This document shows positions 38,470 to 48,191 of a stretch of DNA of 64,000 nucleotides, piece after piece; the first letter of the stretch is position 1; each line of letters opens with the position of its first letter. The translations under genes were made by a program, and so were the position numbers. Origin of the DNA: Frigoribacterium sp. PhB116 (lineage in GTDB: Bacteria; Actinomycetota; Actinomycetes; Actinomycetales; Microbacteriaceae); contig NZ_SOBE01000001.1 in the NCBI RefSeq assembly GCF_004364285.1, positions 186,001 to 250,000 on the forward strand, read 5' to 3'. The notes below the pieces were generated by a model. It was not told the origin of the DNA. It worked only from the letters and a program-made list of their open reading frames with translations, and did not search any database.

Positions 38470-39509
38470 GGACCCCCTACCGGGTCCTGTTCGACGTGGT
38501 GCTCTCGAAGATGGACCCCGAAGACGCGCACCACCTCGCGTCCCGGGTGATCCGGGCAGTCCCTCGGATCGGCCTGGCGCCGCTCGTGCGCCGGTTCACG
38601 GAGCCGCACCCTTCACTCGCCGTCGAGGCCCTGGGCCTCCGTTTCGACTCGCCGTTCGGCGTCGCCGCGGGCTTCGACAAGGACGCGACAGGCATCGCCG
38701 GTCTCGGGGCCCTCGGCTTCGGCCACGTCGAGGTCGGCACCGTCACGGCCAGGGCCCAGCCGGGCAACGAGCGACCGAGGCTGTTCCGTCTGGTGCCCGA
38801 CCTGGCGGTCGTCAACCGCATGGGCTTCAACAACGGAGGCGCGGCGCAGGCAGCCGGCGAGCTCACCCGCGCACGGCGGGCCTCCGTCCGACCGGTCATC
38901 GGGGTCAACATCGGCAAGAGCCGTGTGGTCGAGGTCGACGACGCGGTCGACGACTACCTCGTGAGCACGCGCCTGCTCGCCCCGCTGGCCGACTACCTGG
39001 CCGTCAACGTCAGCTCGCCCAACACGCCCGGTCTCCGCGGCCTGCAGGAGCTCGACAAGCTGTCGCCGCTGCTCCGCGCGGTCCACGCGGCCGCGGGCGA
39101 CACCCCCGTGCTCGTCAAGATCGCCCCCGACCTCGACGACGACGGCATCCGCCACATCGCCGAGCTCGTCACCGAGATCGGCCTCGGGGGAGTGATCGCG
39201 ACGAACACGACCCTGTCCCGTTCGGGGCTGCAGACGTCGCCCGCGGTCGTGGAGTCCGCGGGGGCCGGTGGTCTCTCCGGCGCCCCGCTCGCGGCCCGGT
39301 CGCTCGAGGTCCTCCGGGTGCTGCGCTCGGTGCTGCCCGACGAGACGTGCGTCGTGTCCGTCGGGGGCGTGACGAGCGCGGCCGACGTGCAGTCGCGCCT
39401 CGACGCCGGGGCGACGCTCGTGCAGGGCTATACGGCCTTCCTCTACGAGGGGCCGCTCTGGGCCCGGAAGGTCAACCGGGGGCTGCGCGCCCTCCGCCGA
39501 GCGGCGTGA
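38466..39509 (+). CDS. pyrD: Dihydroorotate dehydrogenase (quinone), class 2
   Basis: Membrane-associated flavoenzyme oxidising dihydroorotate to orotate with quinone, the fourth step of pyrimidine synthesis. The 347-residue product has the N-terminal amphipathic membrane segment of class 2 enzymes ([21 protein letters not shown]), [13 protein letters not shown] near 60, the catalytic Ser region [14 protein letters not shown] near 180 and [33 protein letters not shown]. It is translationally coupled to nrdR by a GTGA overlap. Confidence 0.96.
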   Translation: MRTPYRVLFDVVLSKMDPEDAHHLASRVIRAVPRIGLAPLVRRFTEPHPSLAVEALGLRFDSPFGVAAGFDKDATGIAGLGALGFGHVEVGTVTARAQPGNERPRLFRLVPDLAVVNRMGFNNGGAAQAAGELTRARRASVRPVIGVNIGKSRVVEVDDAVDDYLVSTRLLAPLADYLAVNVSSPNTPGLRGLQELDKLSPLLRAVHAAAGDTPVLVKIAPDLDDDGIRHIAELVTEIGLGGVIATNTTLSRSGLQTSPAVVESAGAGGLSGAPLAARSLEVLRVLRSVLPDETCVVSVGGVTSAADVQSRLDAGATLVQGYTAFLYEGPLWARKVNRGLRALRRAA

Positions 39510-39546
39510 CCGGTCTCGGCAGCCCCGAGAGGCGCGCCCGACACGA

Positions 39547-39578
39547 AGGAGCCCCCGACCATGTGGTCGGGGGCTCCT
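39547..39578. terminator. Bidirectional terminator pyrD/DUF3043
   Basis: A perfect 14-bp stem (39547-39560 with 39565-39578) with an ATGT loop sits between convergent genes; it is among the strongest hairpins in the window. Confidence 0.85.
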
Positions 39579-39591
39579 CCGTGCGGCCTGG

Positions 39592-40167
39592 CTACAGCGT
39601 GGGGAACTCGCGGCGCTTGACCTGCGGCTTCGGCAGCCGCATCGGCTTCATCTGCATGGCGCGCATCGCGGTGTACCAGCGGTTGCCCTTCTGGAGGCCG
39701 TCGTCGCCGAACCTCGCGCGCAGCTGCGACGAGACCCGCTGGCCGGCGAGCAGGCAGTCGGCGACGGCGAGGATGAAGAAGCCCCACAGGACGAACAGCG
39801 TCGTCGTCTGGACCGCGACGTTCTGGACGATGCTCATGACGATGACGAGCACCATGACCGGGATCATCGCCTCGCCGACGCTGTAGCGAGCGTCGACGTA
39901 GTCGCGGATGAACTTGCGCTGCACGCCCTTGTCGCGCTCGGGGAGGAACTTCTCCTCGCCGTTCGCGAGTCCGACGCGCTGGCGCTCGCGCTGCTCGGCG
40001 AGACGGGCGCGCTGGGCCTTCTGCGCCTCCTTGCCGGTGGCCACGAGCGGGCGCTGGTTGGCGGCCTCGCGTTCGCGACGGGTCGGCGTCGGCCGTCCCT
40101 TGCCGGTCGTCGGCGACTCGGTCTCGTCGACGGTCGTCGTGATGGTCTTGTCAGGTGCCTTGGCCAC
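39592..40167 (-). CDS. DUF3043 membrane protein
   Basis: A 191-residue protein with a basic, Lys/Arg/Glu-rich N-terminal half (RPTPTRREREAANQRPLV, KFLPERDKGVQRKFIRDYVDARYSVGE), then two membrane helices (about 107-150) and the C-terminal LQKGNRWYTAMRAMQMKPMRLPKPQVK. This is the DUF3043 family of actinobacteria, of unknown function. GTG 40167 follows GAGGACT; a longer frame upstream runs through the divergent gene and is not real. It faces the M20 peptidase gene across 42 nt. Confidence 0.85.
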   Translation of the reverse strand: MAKAPDKTITTTVDETESPTTGKGRPTPTRREREAANQRPLVATGKEAQKAQRARLAEQRERQRVGLANGEEKFLPERDKGVQRKFIRDYVDARYSVGEAMIPVMVLVIVMSIVQNVAVQTTTLFVLWGFFILAVADCLLAGQRVSSQLRARFGDDGLQKGNRWYTAMRAMQMKPMRLPKPQVKRREFPTL

Positions 40168-40196
40168 GGAGAGTCCTCGGGGGTTGAACGAGTTCC

Positions 40197-40202
40197 TAAG
40201 AT
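40197..40202 (+). promoter_or_regulatory. -10 element TAAGAT of the M20 peptidase gene (leaderless)
   Basis: TAAGAT ends exactly 7 nt before ATG 40210 with no Shine-Dalgarno between, so the mRNA probably starts at the A of the start codon. Confidence 0.6.
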
Positions 40203-40209
40203 TACCTGC

Positions 40210-41625
40210 ATGACCGACTCGCAGCACCCCGTGACCCCGACCGATCCTCGTACTGTCAGCGAACTCGCGGAGGCGGTGCAGGGCGGCTTCCCCGCCGCAG
40301 TCGCCGACCTCGGCGGCCTGGTCCGCATCCCGTCCGTCTCGTGGGACGCCTTCGACCCCGCGCACGTGGCCGCCAGCGCCGAGGCCGTCGCCGAGCTCGT
40401 GCGGGGCACGGGCCTCTTCGAGACCGTGCAGGTGAGCCGTGCGCCGATCGGCGACACCGGCGCCCTCGGCCAGCCGGCCGTGCTCGCCCGGCGCCCCGCG
40501 CGCGACGGAAAGCCGACGGTGCTCCTCTACGCCCACCACGACGTGCAGCCCCAGGGCGACGACGCCGACTGGGACTCGCCTCCGTTCGAGCCCACCGTCA
40601 AGGGCGATCGCCTCTACGGGCGGGGCGCCTCCGACGACAAGGCCGGCGTGATGACCCACGTGGCGGCGCTGCGGGCCGTCCGCGAGGTGCTCGGCGACGA
40701 CCTGGGCGTCGGCGTCGCGGTGTTCATCGAGGGGGAGGAGGAGTTCGGCTCCCGCTCGTTCGCCGACTTCCTGCGCCAGCACCGGGACGACCTCGCGGCC
40801 GACGTCATCGTCGTCGCCGACTCGGGCAACTGGAGCACGACCGTCCCCGCCATCACCGTGGGGCTCCGCGGCAACGTGACGTTCCGGCTGACCGTCCGCA
40901 CCCTGGCGCACGCGTCCCACTCGGGGATGGTCGGCGGCGCGGTCCCGGACGCGATGCTCGCGATGGTGAAGCTGCTCGCCACGCTGCACGACGACGCGGG
41001 GAGCGTCGCCGTCGCCGGGCTGCACAGCCGCGAGGCCGAGCACCCCGAGCAGAGCGAGCAGCAGCTGCGCGAGGAGGCCGGGCTGCTCGAGGGCGTGACG
41101 CCGATCGGCACCGGTCCGCTGCTCAGCCGCGTGTGGTCGCAGCCGTCGATCACGGTGACGGGCATCGACGCGCCGAGCGTCGCGAACGCGTCGAACACGC
41201 TGTCGCCCGAGGTGTCCGTCCGGATCAGCGCGCGCATCGCTCCCGGGCAGGCCGCGTCCGAGGCCTACGCGGCCATCGAGGCGCACCTCCGCGAGCACGC
41301 CCCCTTCGGCGCGCACGTCGAGATCGACGACGTCGACCAGGGCGACCCGTTCCTCGTCGACACCAGCGGCTGGGCCCTCGCCGAGGCCACGGCGGCCATG
41401 ACGGAGGCCTGGGGGGAGGCGCCCCTGCAGATCGGCATCGGCGGCTCGATCCCGTTCATCGCGGACCTGGTCCGGACGTTCCCCGAGGCCCAGATCCTCG
41501 TCACGGGCGTGGAGGACCCCGACACGCGCGCGCACAGCCCGAACGAGTCGCAGCACCTCGGCGTGCTGCACCGTGCCGTGCTCAGCGAGGCCGTGCTGAT
41601 CGCCCGCCTCGACGCACGGAGCTGA
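40210..41625 (+). CDS. M20-family metallopeptidase (dipeptidase)
   Basis: Cytoplasmic zinc peptidase of the M20 (ArgE/DapE/PepV-like) family. The 471-residue product has the first metal motif LLYAHHDVQPQGDDADW near 103, GRGASDDKAG near 140 (bridging Asp), EGEEEFGSRSF near 177 (catalytic Glu pair) and VADSGNW near 204. The dimerisation domain follows (GNVTFRLTVRTLAHASHSG). The VQP motif is usual for dipeptidases rather than DapE, but the substrate is not certain. It is followed by erpA after 131 nt. Confidence 0.9.
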   Translation: MTDSQHPVTPTDPRTVSELAEAVQGGFPAAVADLGGLVRIPSVSWDAFDPAHVAASAEAVAELVRGTGLFETVQVSRAPIGDTGALGQPAVLARRPARDGKPTVLLYAHHDVQPQGDDADWDSPPFEPTVKGDRLYGRGASDDKAGVMTHVAALRAVREVLGDDLGVGVAVFIEGEEEFGSRSFADFLRQHRDDLAADVIVVADSGNWSTTVPAITVGLRGNVTFRLTVRTLAHASHSGMVGGAVPDAMLAMVKLLATLHDDAGSVAVAGLHSREAEHPEQSEQQLREEAGLLEGVTPIGTGPLLSRVWSQPSITVTGIDAPSVANASNTLSPEVSVRISARIAPGQAASEAYAAIEAHLREHAPFGAHVEIDDVDQGDPFLVDTSGWALAEATAAMTEAWGEAPLQIGIGGSIPFIADLVRTFPEAQILVTGVEDPDTRAHSPNESQHLGVLHRAVLSEAVLIARLDARS

Positions 41626-41756
41626 GGCACGACGGGGTCGACGGTGCCCGTGCACCGTCGGCCTCGTCGGCCCTGGTCGCCGGGAACAAATCCCGGCACG
41701 GGCTGCTTACACTGGTCAACGACGAGTGCCCCTGCGCACCGACCCGAGGAGGCTCC

Positions 41757-42137
41757 ATGACCGACACCGCGACCCCCGCCGTCGAGACGGCCGCCGGCGA
41801 CACGACGACCGCCCACGGCGTCACGATCACCGCGACCGCCGCCGACAAGGTGAAGAGCCTCCTGACGCAGGAGGGACGTGACGACCTCCGCCTCCGCGTG
41901 GCCGTCCAGCCCGGTGGCTGCTCCGGCCTCATCTACCAGCTCTACTTCGACGAGCGCCTCCTCGAGAACGACGCCACGGTCGACTTCGACGGCGTCGAGG
42001 TCGTCGTCGACGCGATGAGCGTCCCCTACCTCGACGGCGCTGCCATCGACTTCGAGGACACGATCCAGAAGCAGGGCTTCACCATCGACAACCCGAACGC
42101 CCAGGGCAGCTGCGCCTGCGGCGACAGCTTCCACTGA
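41757..42137 (+). CDS. erpA: A-type iron-sulfur cluster carrier (ErpA/HesB family)
   Basis: Carries and inserts Fe-S clusters into apoproteins, likely including the Rieske protein encoded in this window. The 126-residue product shows the three conserved cysteines: one in QPGGCSGLIYQLYFDE and two in QGSCACGDSFH at the C-terminus. The N-terminal 20 residues are an Ala/Thr-rich extension. GAGGAGG precedes ATG 41757, and TACACT at 41708-41713 is a candidate -10. A very stable hairpin follows. Confidence 0.94.
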   Translation: MTDTATPAVETAAGDTTTAHGVTITATAADKVKSLLTQEGRDDLRLRVAVQPGGCSGLIYQLYFDERLLENDATVDFDGVEVVVDAMSVPYLDGAAIDFEDTIQKQGFTIDNPNAQGSCACGDSFH

Positions 42138-42176
42138 CGCAGGAGGCGCCTCCCGGGCGATGCTGAACGGTCACCA

Positions 42177-42212
42177 CACGAGAGGGACCGCCGAGAGGCG
42201 GTCCCTCTCGTG
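42177..42212 (+). terminator. Terminator after erpA
   Basis: A perfect 16-bp stem (42177-42192 with 42197-42212) capped by a GAGA tetraloop lies 40 nt after erpA, separating it from the oxidase operon. Confidence 0.85.
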
Positions 42213-42344
42213 CGTCCAGGTGGCTCGTGCTCGAACGACTCGGCGGGGCCGCGTGCAGAGGCCCGGTCAACCTGCGAGTAGGCTAGGGAAGTCCCGTCCT
42301 AGACTGGGAAGACCCCAAGCTGTCGTGTCATCCGAGAGGTAACA

Positions 42345-43232
42345 GTGCGTTCTAACCGCCGTCTTCGTTGGGCCGCCATCCCCGTGGCCGCCGTCATGGC
42401 CCTCGTCCTCGCGGGATGTACGCCCGAGCAGCTCCAGGGCTGGCTCCCCACCACCGCGGGCACCACCAACCACGTCGACAGCATCATCGGCCTGTGGGTC
42501 ACGTCGTGGATCGTCCTGCTGATCGTCGGCCTCATCGTCTGGGGCCTCATCATCTGGACCTGCATCGCCTACCGGCGTCGCAAGGGCCAGACCGGTCTCC
42601 CCGTGCAGCTGCGCTACAACATGCCGATCGAGATCTTCTACACGGTCGTGCCGCTCATCCTCGTGCTGGGCTTCTTCGCCTTCACCGCCCGTGACCAGGC
42701 CGCCATCGAGGAGCCGACCGCGAACCCCGACGTGAAGATCGACGTCTACGCGAAGCGCTGGGCCTGGGACTTCAACTACATCGACCAGCAGCAGGAAGAC
42801 GACAGCGTCTACTACCAGGGCATCCAGGCCCAGGAGCTGCCGAGCGGCGAGGTCGACCAGGACCAGCTCCCCGTGCTGTACCTCCCCGTGGGCAAGACCG
42901 TGCAGATCGACCTCAAGTCGCGCGACGTCGCCCACTCCTTCTGGATCGTCGACTTCCTCTACAAGAAGGACACGATCCCCGGCAAGACCAACTACATGTA
43001 CTTCACGCCCGAGAAAGAGGGCACGTTCACGGGCAAGTGCGCCGAGCTCTGCGGCGAGTACCACTCCCTGATGCTGTTCAACGTCAAGGTCGTCTCCGAG
43101 GGCGAGTACGAGGACTACCTCGACACGCTCGCCGACGAGGGCAACACCGGCCTCCTGGGCGACCAGTACAACACCAACACCAACCAGCCGAACAACGAGG
43201 CGCCCGTCGCCGCCGGTTCGGACGAGAAGTAA
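42345..43232 (+). CDS. ctaC: Cytochrome c oxidase subunit II
   Basis: CuA-bearing subunit of the aa3 oxidase, taking electrons from the bcc complex. The 295-residue precursor has a lipoprotein signal ([11 protein letters not shown], Cys about 25), two membrane helices (about 45-70 and 90-112), and the cupredoxin domain with the CuA motif [14 protein letters not shown] near 228-241. GAGAGGT precedes GTG 42345; TAGACT at 42300-42305 and TAGGCT at 42279-42284 are candidate -10 hexamers. First gene of ctaC-ctaD-ctaF. Confidence 0.97.
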   Translation: MRSNRRLRWAAIPVAAVMALVLAGCTPEQLQGWLPTTAGTTNHVDSIIGLWVTSWIVLLIVGLIVWGLIIWTCIAYRRRKGQTGLPVQLRYNMPIEIFYTVVPLILVLGFFAFTARDQAAIEEPTANPDVKIDVYAKRWAWDFNYIDQQQEDDSVYYQGIQAQELPSGEVDQDQLPVLYLPVGKTVQIDLKSRDVAHSFWIVDFLYKKDTIPGKTNYMYFTPEKEGTFTGKCAELCGEYHSLMLFNVKVVSEGEYEDYLDTLADEGNTGLLGDQYNTNTNQPNNEAPVAAGSDEK

Positions 43233-43245
43233 AGGCACGGGTTCG

Positions 43246-44988
43246 ATGACAGCCACCGCCACCCGCCCCTCCACGGGCGGTACGTCCTCAGGTCAGAACT
43301 TCGGCGCCTCCAAGGTGGGGCGCAAGGGCAACGTCGTCGTCACCTGGCTGACGTCGACCGACCACAAGACCATCGGGTACATGTACCTGATCGCGTCGTT
43401 CCTCTTCTTCTGCCTCGGCGGGGTGATGGCGCTGTTGATCCGCGCGCAGCTCTTCGCCCCCGGGCTCGAGATCGTGCAGACGAAAGAGCAGTACAACCAG
43501 CTCTTCACCATGCACGGCACGATCATGCTGCTCATGTTCGCGACGCCGCTGTTCTCCGGCTTCGCCAACGCGCTCATGCCCCTGCAGATCGGTGCGCCCG
43601 ACGTCGCCTTCCCGCGGCTGAACGGCTTCGCCTTCTGGCTCTACCTCTTCGGCTCGCTCATCGCGGTCGCCGGCTTCCTCACCCCCCAGGGCGCCGCCTC
43701 GTTCGGCTGGTTCGCCTACGCGCCGCTGTCGGACACGACGTTCTCACCAGGGCTGGGCGGCAACTTGTGGGTCTTCGGGCTCGGGATGACCGGCTTCAGC
43801 ACCATCCTCGGCTCGGTCAACTTCATCACCACCATCGTGACGATGCGTGCCCCCGGCATGACGATGTGGCGCATGCCGATCTTCACCTGGAACACGCTGA
43901 TCACCTCGATCCTCGTGATCATGGCGTTCCCCGTCCTCGCCGCCGCCCTGTTCGGGCTCGGGTTCGACCGGGTGTTCGACGCGCAGGTCTTCAACCCCGC
44001 CAACGGAGGCGCCATCCTGTGGCAGCACCTCTTCTGGTTCTTCGGACACCCCGAGGTGTACATCATCGCGCTGCCGTTCTTCGGCATCGTCTCCGAGGTC
44101 TTCCCGGTCTTCAGCCGCAAGCCGATCTTCGGCTACAAGACTCTCGTCTACGCGACGATCTCGATCGCGGCCCTCTCGGTCACGGTGTGGGCGCACCACA
44201 TGTACGTCACGGGCTCGGTCCTCCTGCCGTTCTTCTCGCTGATGACGATGCTCATCGCGGTCCCCACCGGCGTCAAGATCTTCAACTGGATCGGCACGAT
44301 GTGGCGCGGCTCGGTCACGTTCGAGACCCCGATGCTCTGGGCGATCGGCTTCCTGGTGACCTTCACCTTCGGTGGGCTCACCGGCGTCATCCTGGCGTCG
44401 CCGCCGCTCGACTTCCACGTCTCCGACACGTACTTCGTCGTGGCGCACTTCCACTACGTCGTGTTCGGCACGGTCGTCTTCGCGATGTTCTCCGGCTTCT
44501 ACTTCTGGTGGCCGAAGTGGACGGGCAAGATGCTCAACGAGCGTCTCGGCAAGATCCACTTCTGGATGCTGTTCATCGGCTTCCACACGACGTTCCTCAT
44601 CCAGCACTGGCTCGGCGTCATGGGCATGCCCCGCCGCTACGCCACGTACCAGGCCGAGGACCACTTCACGTGGATGAACCAGCTGTCGACGATCGGCGCA
44701 ATGCTCCTCGGCGTCTCGATCCTGCCGTTCCTCTACAACGTCTACATCACCGCGCGTCGGGCGCCCAAGGTCGAGGTCAACGACCCCTGGGGCTACTCCC
44801 GCTCGCTCGAGTGGGCCACGTCGTGCCCGCCGCCCCGCCACAACTTCACGTCGATCCCGCGCATCCGCTCGGAGTCGCCGGCGTTCGACCTCAACCACCC
44901 CGAGGCAGGCATCCCCGTCGGCATCGGCCCGGTCAAGGACGCACCCGAGGCCCCCACGTACGACGCATCCAGCAACGAGGTGAAGTAG
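43246..44988 (+). CDS. ctaD: Cytochrome c oxidase subunit I
   Basis: Catalytic heme-copper subunit reducing oxygen and pumping protons. The 580-residue product has about twelve membrane helices; heme and copper ligands lie in [11 protein letters not shown] (near 88), [17 protein letters not shown] (His-Tyr cross-link region near 265), [10 protein letters not shown] (near 315) and [15 protein letters not shown] (near 402). It begins 13 nt after ctaC. Confidence 0.98.
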   Translation: MTATATRPSTGGTSSGQNFGASKVGRKGNVVVTWLTSTDHKTIGYMYLIASFLFFCLGGVMALLIRAQLFAPGLEIVQTKEQYNQLFTMHGTIMLLMFATPLFSGFANALMPLQIGAPDVAFPRLNGFAFWLYLFGSLIAVAGFLTPQGAASFGWFAYAPLSDTTFSPGLGGNLWVFGLGMTGFSTILGSVNFITTIVTMRAPGMTMWRMPIFTWNTLITSILVIMAFPVLAAALFGLGFDRVFDAQVFNPANGGAILWQHLFWFFGHPEVYIIALPFFGIVSEVFPVFSRKPIFGYKTLVYATISIAALSVTVWAHHMYVTGSVLLPFFSLMTMLIAVPTGVKIFNWIGTMWRGSVTFETPMLWAIGFLVTFTFGGLTGVILASPPLDFHVSDTYFVVAHFHYVVFGTVVFAMFSGFYFWWPKWTGKMLNERLGKIHFWMLFIGFHTTFLIQHWLGVMGMPRRYATYQAEDHFTWMNQLSTIGAMLLGVSILPFLYNVYITARRAPKVEVNDPWGYSRSLEWATSCPPPRHNFTSIPRIRSESPAFDLNHPEAGIPVGIGPVKDAPEAPTYDASSNEVK

Positions 44989-44992
44989 TCCG

Positions 44993-45409
44993 ATGAGAAC
45001 CAACGCGACCCTGTTCTGGATCCTCGCGATCTTCTTCTTCCTCATGGACGCCGTGTACGTCATCTGGAGCCTCATCGACGTCGGCAAGGTCGAGTGGGCC
45101 GGCACCATGGGCATCGGTCTTGCCGGTGCGCTGGGTGTGTTCCTCGCCTTCTACATGGGGCGCTCGCATGCGGCCCAGGGCGGCGAGCTCGCCGAGGATC
45201 GTCCCGACGCGAACATCGACGACGGCGACCCCGAGCTTGGGCACTTCAGCCCCTGGTCGTGGTGGCCCATCCTGCTCGCCTTCTCGTGCGGCCTGATCTT
45301 CCTCGCCCTCGCTGTCGGCATGTGGATCATCTACATCGGTGGCGCCCTCGTGGCCGTCGCTCTCGTCGGCTGGGTCTACGAGTACTACCGGGGCAACTTC
45401 GCCCACTGA
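44993..45409 (+). CDS. ctaF: Actinobacterial cytochrome c oxidase subunit IV
   Basis: Small structural subunit of the actinobacterial aa3 oxidase. The 138-residue product has four hydrophobic helices, beginning NATLFWILAIFFFLMDAVYVIWS, and the conserved WPILLAFSCGLIFLALAVGMWIIYIGG and YEYYRGNFAH end. It starts 4 nt after ctaD and closes the operon before a strong terminator. Confidence 0.94.
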   Translation: MRTNATLFWILAIFFFLMDAVYVIWSLIDVGKVEWAGTMGIGLAGALGVFLAFYMGRSHAAQGGELAEDRPDANIDDGDPELGHFSPWSWWPILLAFSCGLIFLALAVGMWIIYIGGALVAVALVGWVYEYYRGNFAH

Positions 45410-45423
45410 CCTCTCGGTCCGTT

Positions 45424-45459
45424 CAGATGCCGCTCACCCTCACGGGTGGGCGGCATCTG
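45424..45459 (+). terminator. Terminator after ctaF
   Basis: A 16-bp stem with one G-T pair (45424-45439 with 45444-45459) and a TCAC loop lies 14 nt after the ctaF stop and is followed by TCGTT. Confidence 0.8.
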
Positions 45460-46471
45460 TCGTTGCGGGCCTGGGTGTTCGCGCGCGGTGCCCGACCCCT
45501 GGCGCGCACCCACGCGCCCCCAGAGTCGGAGGGGACGCTGCGATGCCCCCTGCGCGCTCAGTGTGCCAGGGTGCAGGCCACGTGACCCCGTCGCCGCACA
45601 AGCCTCGCGGCTCGCGGCTCGCGGCTCAAGCTCTCCCCGCGGCGACTTCGTCATCCCGCCGAGTCCTGAGCGCGTGATGTCGGCGGGTCGGTGTCGCTCG
45701 AGGCGTGTCGGCGCTGACCCGCCGAGGACGACGATGACCGGCCGAAGCTCGAGAGCGCGCCAGCTCAGCCGTGGCCGTGAATTGATCAGGCCACAAGAGA
45801 GCGGAGTTCACCGCGGTAGCGGGCTGGGTGCATCGCCGCCGTTGCTGACAGGTCAGCATCGAGTCAACGGAGGGCACGAGAACCCATCGCGGGGAACGGG
45901 AGCCCACCGTAGGGCCTCAGGACCCTACCGGAGGGCCTGGAGATGCCGATGGGTCGGGCCAGGGGCCGTGCTCGCACGGCGGGCTTCGCGAGCACGCAGA
46001 CGGGGGAGGGCGTGGCAGGTCGTCGTCGCCCCGGACGGATCACCGCGGACTCACCGAGGGCCAGGAACCCCGCCCATGCGCGAGTGCGAACCTGCGGAGG
46101 CGTGTGCCCGCGTGACCGGGGTGGGAGCCCTCTGCGCCGGCCTGGCGGAGGAGCTGGCGGGCTGCCGTGCTTCCCGGCGGGTCAGCGCATACCCGCCGGA
46201 AACCACGGGAGCCCGCCGGGACCACGGAAACCCGCCGCGAAGCACGGGAACCCGCCGAAGCGTGCAGGCAGTTCGTGACGCTCGCGTCAGCACTCTCGAG
46301 AGCTTGACGACGCGGGGGCGGAGTGCGCGGGCGGGCTTGCTCGCCGCGGCCCCGCTCGGACGCGCTGCCAGCACGGGAAGCTGCCGAGAGGCGCTGTCTT
46401 CAGGGTGGCACGGTCAACGGAGGTCAGCGGCAGGCGAAGTGGCGCCCGCCTGCGGGGAAGAGGGGCGGACG
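45460..46471. other. 1-kb gene-free spacer with degenerate repeats
   Basis: Between two strong terminators of convergent operons no frame looks like a protein: the open frames are Arg/Ser/Gly-rich with no family resemblance. The stretch holds scattered copies of a degenerate unit around CACGGGARCCCGCCG. Clear copies lie at about 46185-46260, in a run of four with a period near 19-20 nt; looser ones lie at 45875-45915 and isolated CCCGCCGA cores near 45655 and 45716. It may be a family of dispersed intergenic repeats or a decayed repeat-protein gene. Confidence 0.55.
45604..45627. repeat. 7-bp tandem repeat CTCGCGG x3.4
   Basis: Three perfect head-to-tail copies of CTCGCGG plus a partial fourth, inside the gene-free spacer. 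Confidence 0.8.
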
Positions 46472-46507
46472 GCGGAGGGCCCGACCGCTGGTGCGGTCGG
46501 GCCCTCC
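46472..46507. terminator. Terminator of the qcr operon
   Basis: A perfect 16-bp stem (46472-46487 with 46492-46507) with a TGGT loop lies 17 nt beyond the qcrB stop on the minus strand. Confidence 0.85.
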
Positions 46508-46523
46508 GGATGGTGCAGGTGGG

Positions 46524-48191
46524 TCAGTGCTCGTCGTGGTGCGAAGCCTCGATCTCCGAGCGCTTGACCGGCGCGATGCGATCCTCGAAGAAGAAGGTCG
46601 ACACCGACGCCCTGACGCGCTGCAGGGGAGTGATCTGCCCGTTCGCGTTCGGACGGATCATGAGCGGCTCGTACTCGTTGAAGTTCAGCAGCCGCCAGCG
46701 CTCGTACTCGTCGAGCTGCTCGTGGACCTCGACGTACTCGCCACCGGGGAGGCGGACGATTCGACCCGACTCGTAGCCGTGCAGCGCGATCTCGCGGTCC
46801 TTCTTCTGGAGGGCCAGGCAGACGCGTTTGGTGATCCAGAAGGCGAGGAACGGTCCGATGATCAGCACGGCCTGGACCGAGTGGATCACGAAGTTCAGCG
46901 AGAGCCTGAAGTGCGTCGCCATGATGTCCGAGCTCGCCGCAGCCCAGAGAGCCGCGTAGACGACGATTCCGGCGGCACCGATCGCCGTTCGGGTCGGAGC
47001 GTTCCGCGGACGGTCGAGGATGTGGTGCTCGCGCTTGTCGCCGGTCACCCACGCCTCGAGGAACGGGTACAGCAACACCGCGAGGATGAAGATCACCAGG
47101 ACGGCGATCGGCGCCAGGATGTTCATCGAGACCGTGTAGCCGAAGAGGAGGAACTCCCAGCCCGGCGGGACGAGTCGCAGAGCACCGTCGGCGAAGCCGA
47201 TGTACCAGTCCGGCTGCGTTCCCGCAGACACCGGCGACGGGTCGTAGGGCCCGTAGTTCCAGATCGGGTTGATCGTGAAGAGCGACGCGATGAGCACCAG
47301 GACGCCGAAGACGATGAAGAAGAACCCTCCGGCCTTGGCGGCGAAGACCGGCATGACGGGGACGCCGACGACGTTCTCGTTGGTCTTGCCGGGGCCTGCC
47401 CACTGCGTGTGCTTGTTGATGATCAGCAGCAGGAGGTGGACGCCGAGGAGGGCGATCAGCAGGGCCGGCAGCAGCATGATGTGCAGAGAGTAGAAGCGAC
47501 CCACCATGTCGGTGCCGGGGAACTCTCCGCCGAACAGCAGGTACGAGATCCAGACGCCGATCACGGGGATGCCCTTGACCATGCCGTCGATGATCCGCGC
47601 ACCGTTGCCCGAGAGCAGGTCGTCGGGGAGCGAGTAGCCCGTGAATCCCTCGGCCATGGCGAGCACCCAGAGGGTGAAGCCGACGACCCAGTTGATCTCG
47701 CGGGGCTTGCGGAACGCGCCGGTGAAGTAGACGCGCAGCATGTGCAGCATGATCGACGCCACGAAGAGCAGCGCAGCCCAGTGGTGGATCTGGCGGAACA
47801 GCAGACCGCCGCGGATGTCGAACGAGATGTCGAGCGTCGACGCCATGGCGGCCGACATGTTGAGGCCCTTGAGCGGCACGTACGAGCCGTTGTAGTTGAC
47901 CTCGGCCATGGACGGCTGGAAGAAGAACGTCAGGAACGTGCCCGAGAGCAGGATCACGACGAACGAGTACAGCGCGACCTCACCGAGCATGAACGACCAG
48001 TGGTCCGGGAAGATCTTGCGACCCACCTCGCGGACCAAGCCCGACATGCTGGTGCGCTCGTCGACGTAGTTCGCCGCCGCGCCGAAGATCTTGTTCGTCT
48101 TGGTCGGCGCGAAGGCCGGTGCCGTGGTGGTGGTGTTCGAGCCCTCGGACGGAGTCGTCTCCGTGCTCGGTGCCGGTGTGGTGGTGATCAC
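46524..48191 (-). CDS. qcrB: Cytochrome bc1 complex cytochrome b subunit
   Basis: Di-heme membrane subunit oxidising menaquinol. The 555-residue product has the b-type core helices with heme His pairs in HHWAALLFVASIMLHMLRVYFTG (near 115-137) and SLHIMLLPALLIALLGVHLLLL (near 215-236), the Qo motif region and a C-terminal extension of over 100 residues typical of actinobacteria. GTG 48191 overlaps the qcrA stop (GTGA). Last gene of ctaE-qcrC-qcrA-qcrB. Confidence 0.97.
   Translation of the reverse strand: MITTTPAPSTETTPSEGSNTTTTAPAFAPTKTNKIFGAAANYVDERTSMSGLVREVGRKIFPDHWSFMLGEVALYSFVVILLSGTFLTFFFQPSMAEVNYNGSYVPLKGLNMSAAMASTLDISFDIRGGLLFRQIHHWAALLFVASIMLHMLRVYFTGAFRKPREINWVVGFTLWVLAMAEGFTGYSLPDDLLSGNGARIIDGMVKGIPVIGVWISYLLFGGEFPGTDMVGRFYSLHIMLLPALLIALLGVHLLLLIINKHTQWAGPGKTNENVVGVPVMPVFAAKAGGFFFIVFGVLVLIASLFTINPIWNYGPYDPSPVSAGTQPDWYIGFADGALRLVPPGWEFLLFGYTVSMNILAPIAVLVIFILAVLLYPFLEAWVTGDKREHHILDRPRNAPTRTAIGAAGIVVYAALWAAASSDIMATHFRLSLNFVIHSVQAVLIIGPFLAFWITKRVCLALQKKDREIALHGYESGRIVRLPGGEYVEVHEQLDEYERWRLLNFNEYEPLMIRPNANGQITPLQRVRASVSTFFFEDRIAPVKRSEIEASHHDEH

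Noticed and set aside
45875-46260. CRISPR array
   Set aside because: Repeats are degenerate, about 15-20 nt with irregular spacing and no distinct spacers, and no cas genes are present.
46051-46374. 107-codon minus-strand frame over the repeat run in the spacer
   Set aside because: The repeated GGFPWSRRAPVV-like peptide reflects the nucleotide repeat; there is no start signal or family resemblance.
45446-46567. 373-codon plus-strand frame in the spacer after ctaF
   Set aside because: It starts inside the ctaF terminator, runs into the qcrB end on the other strand, and is Arg/Gly/Ser-rich with no recognisable domain; its periodicity comes from DNA repeats.
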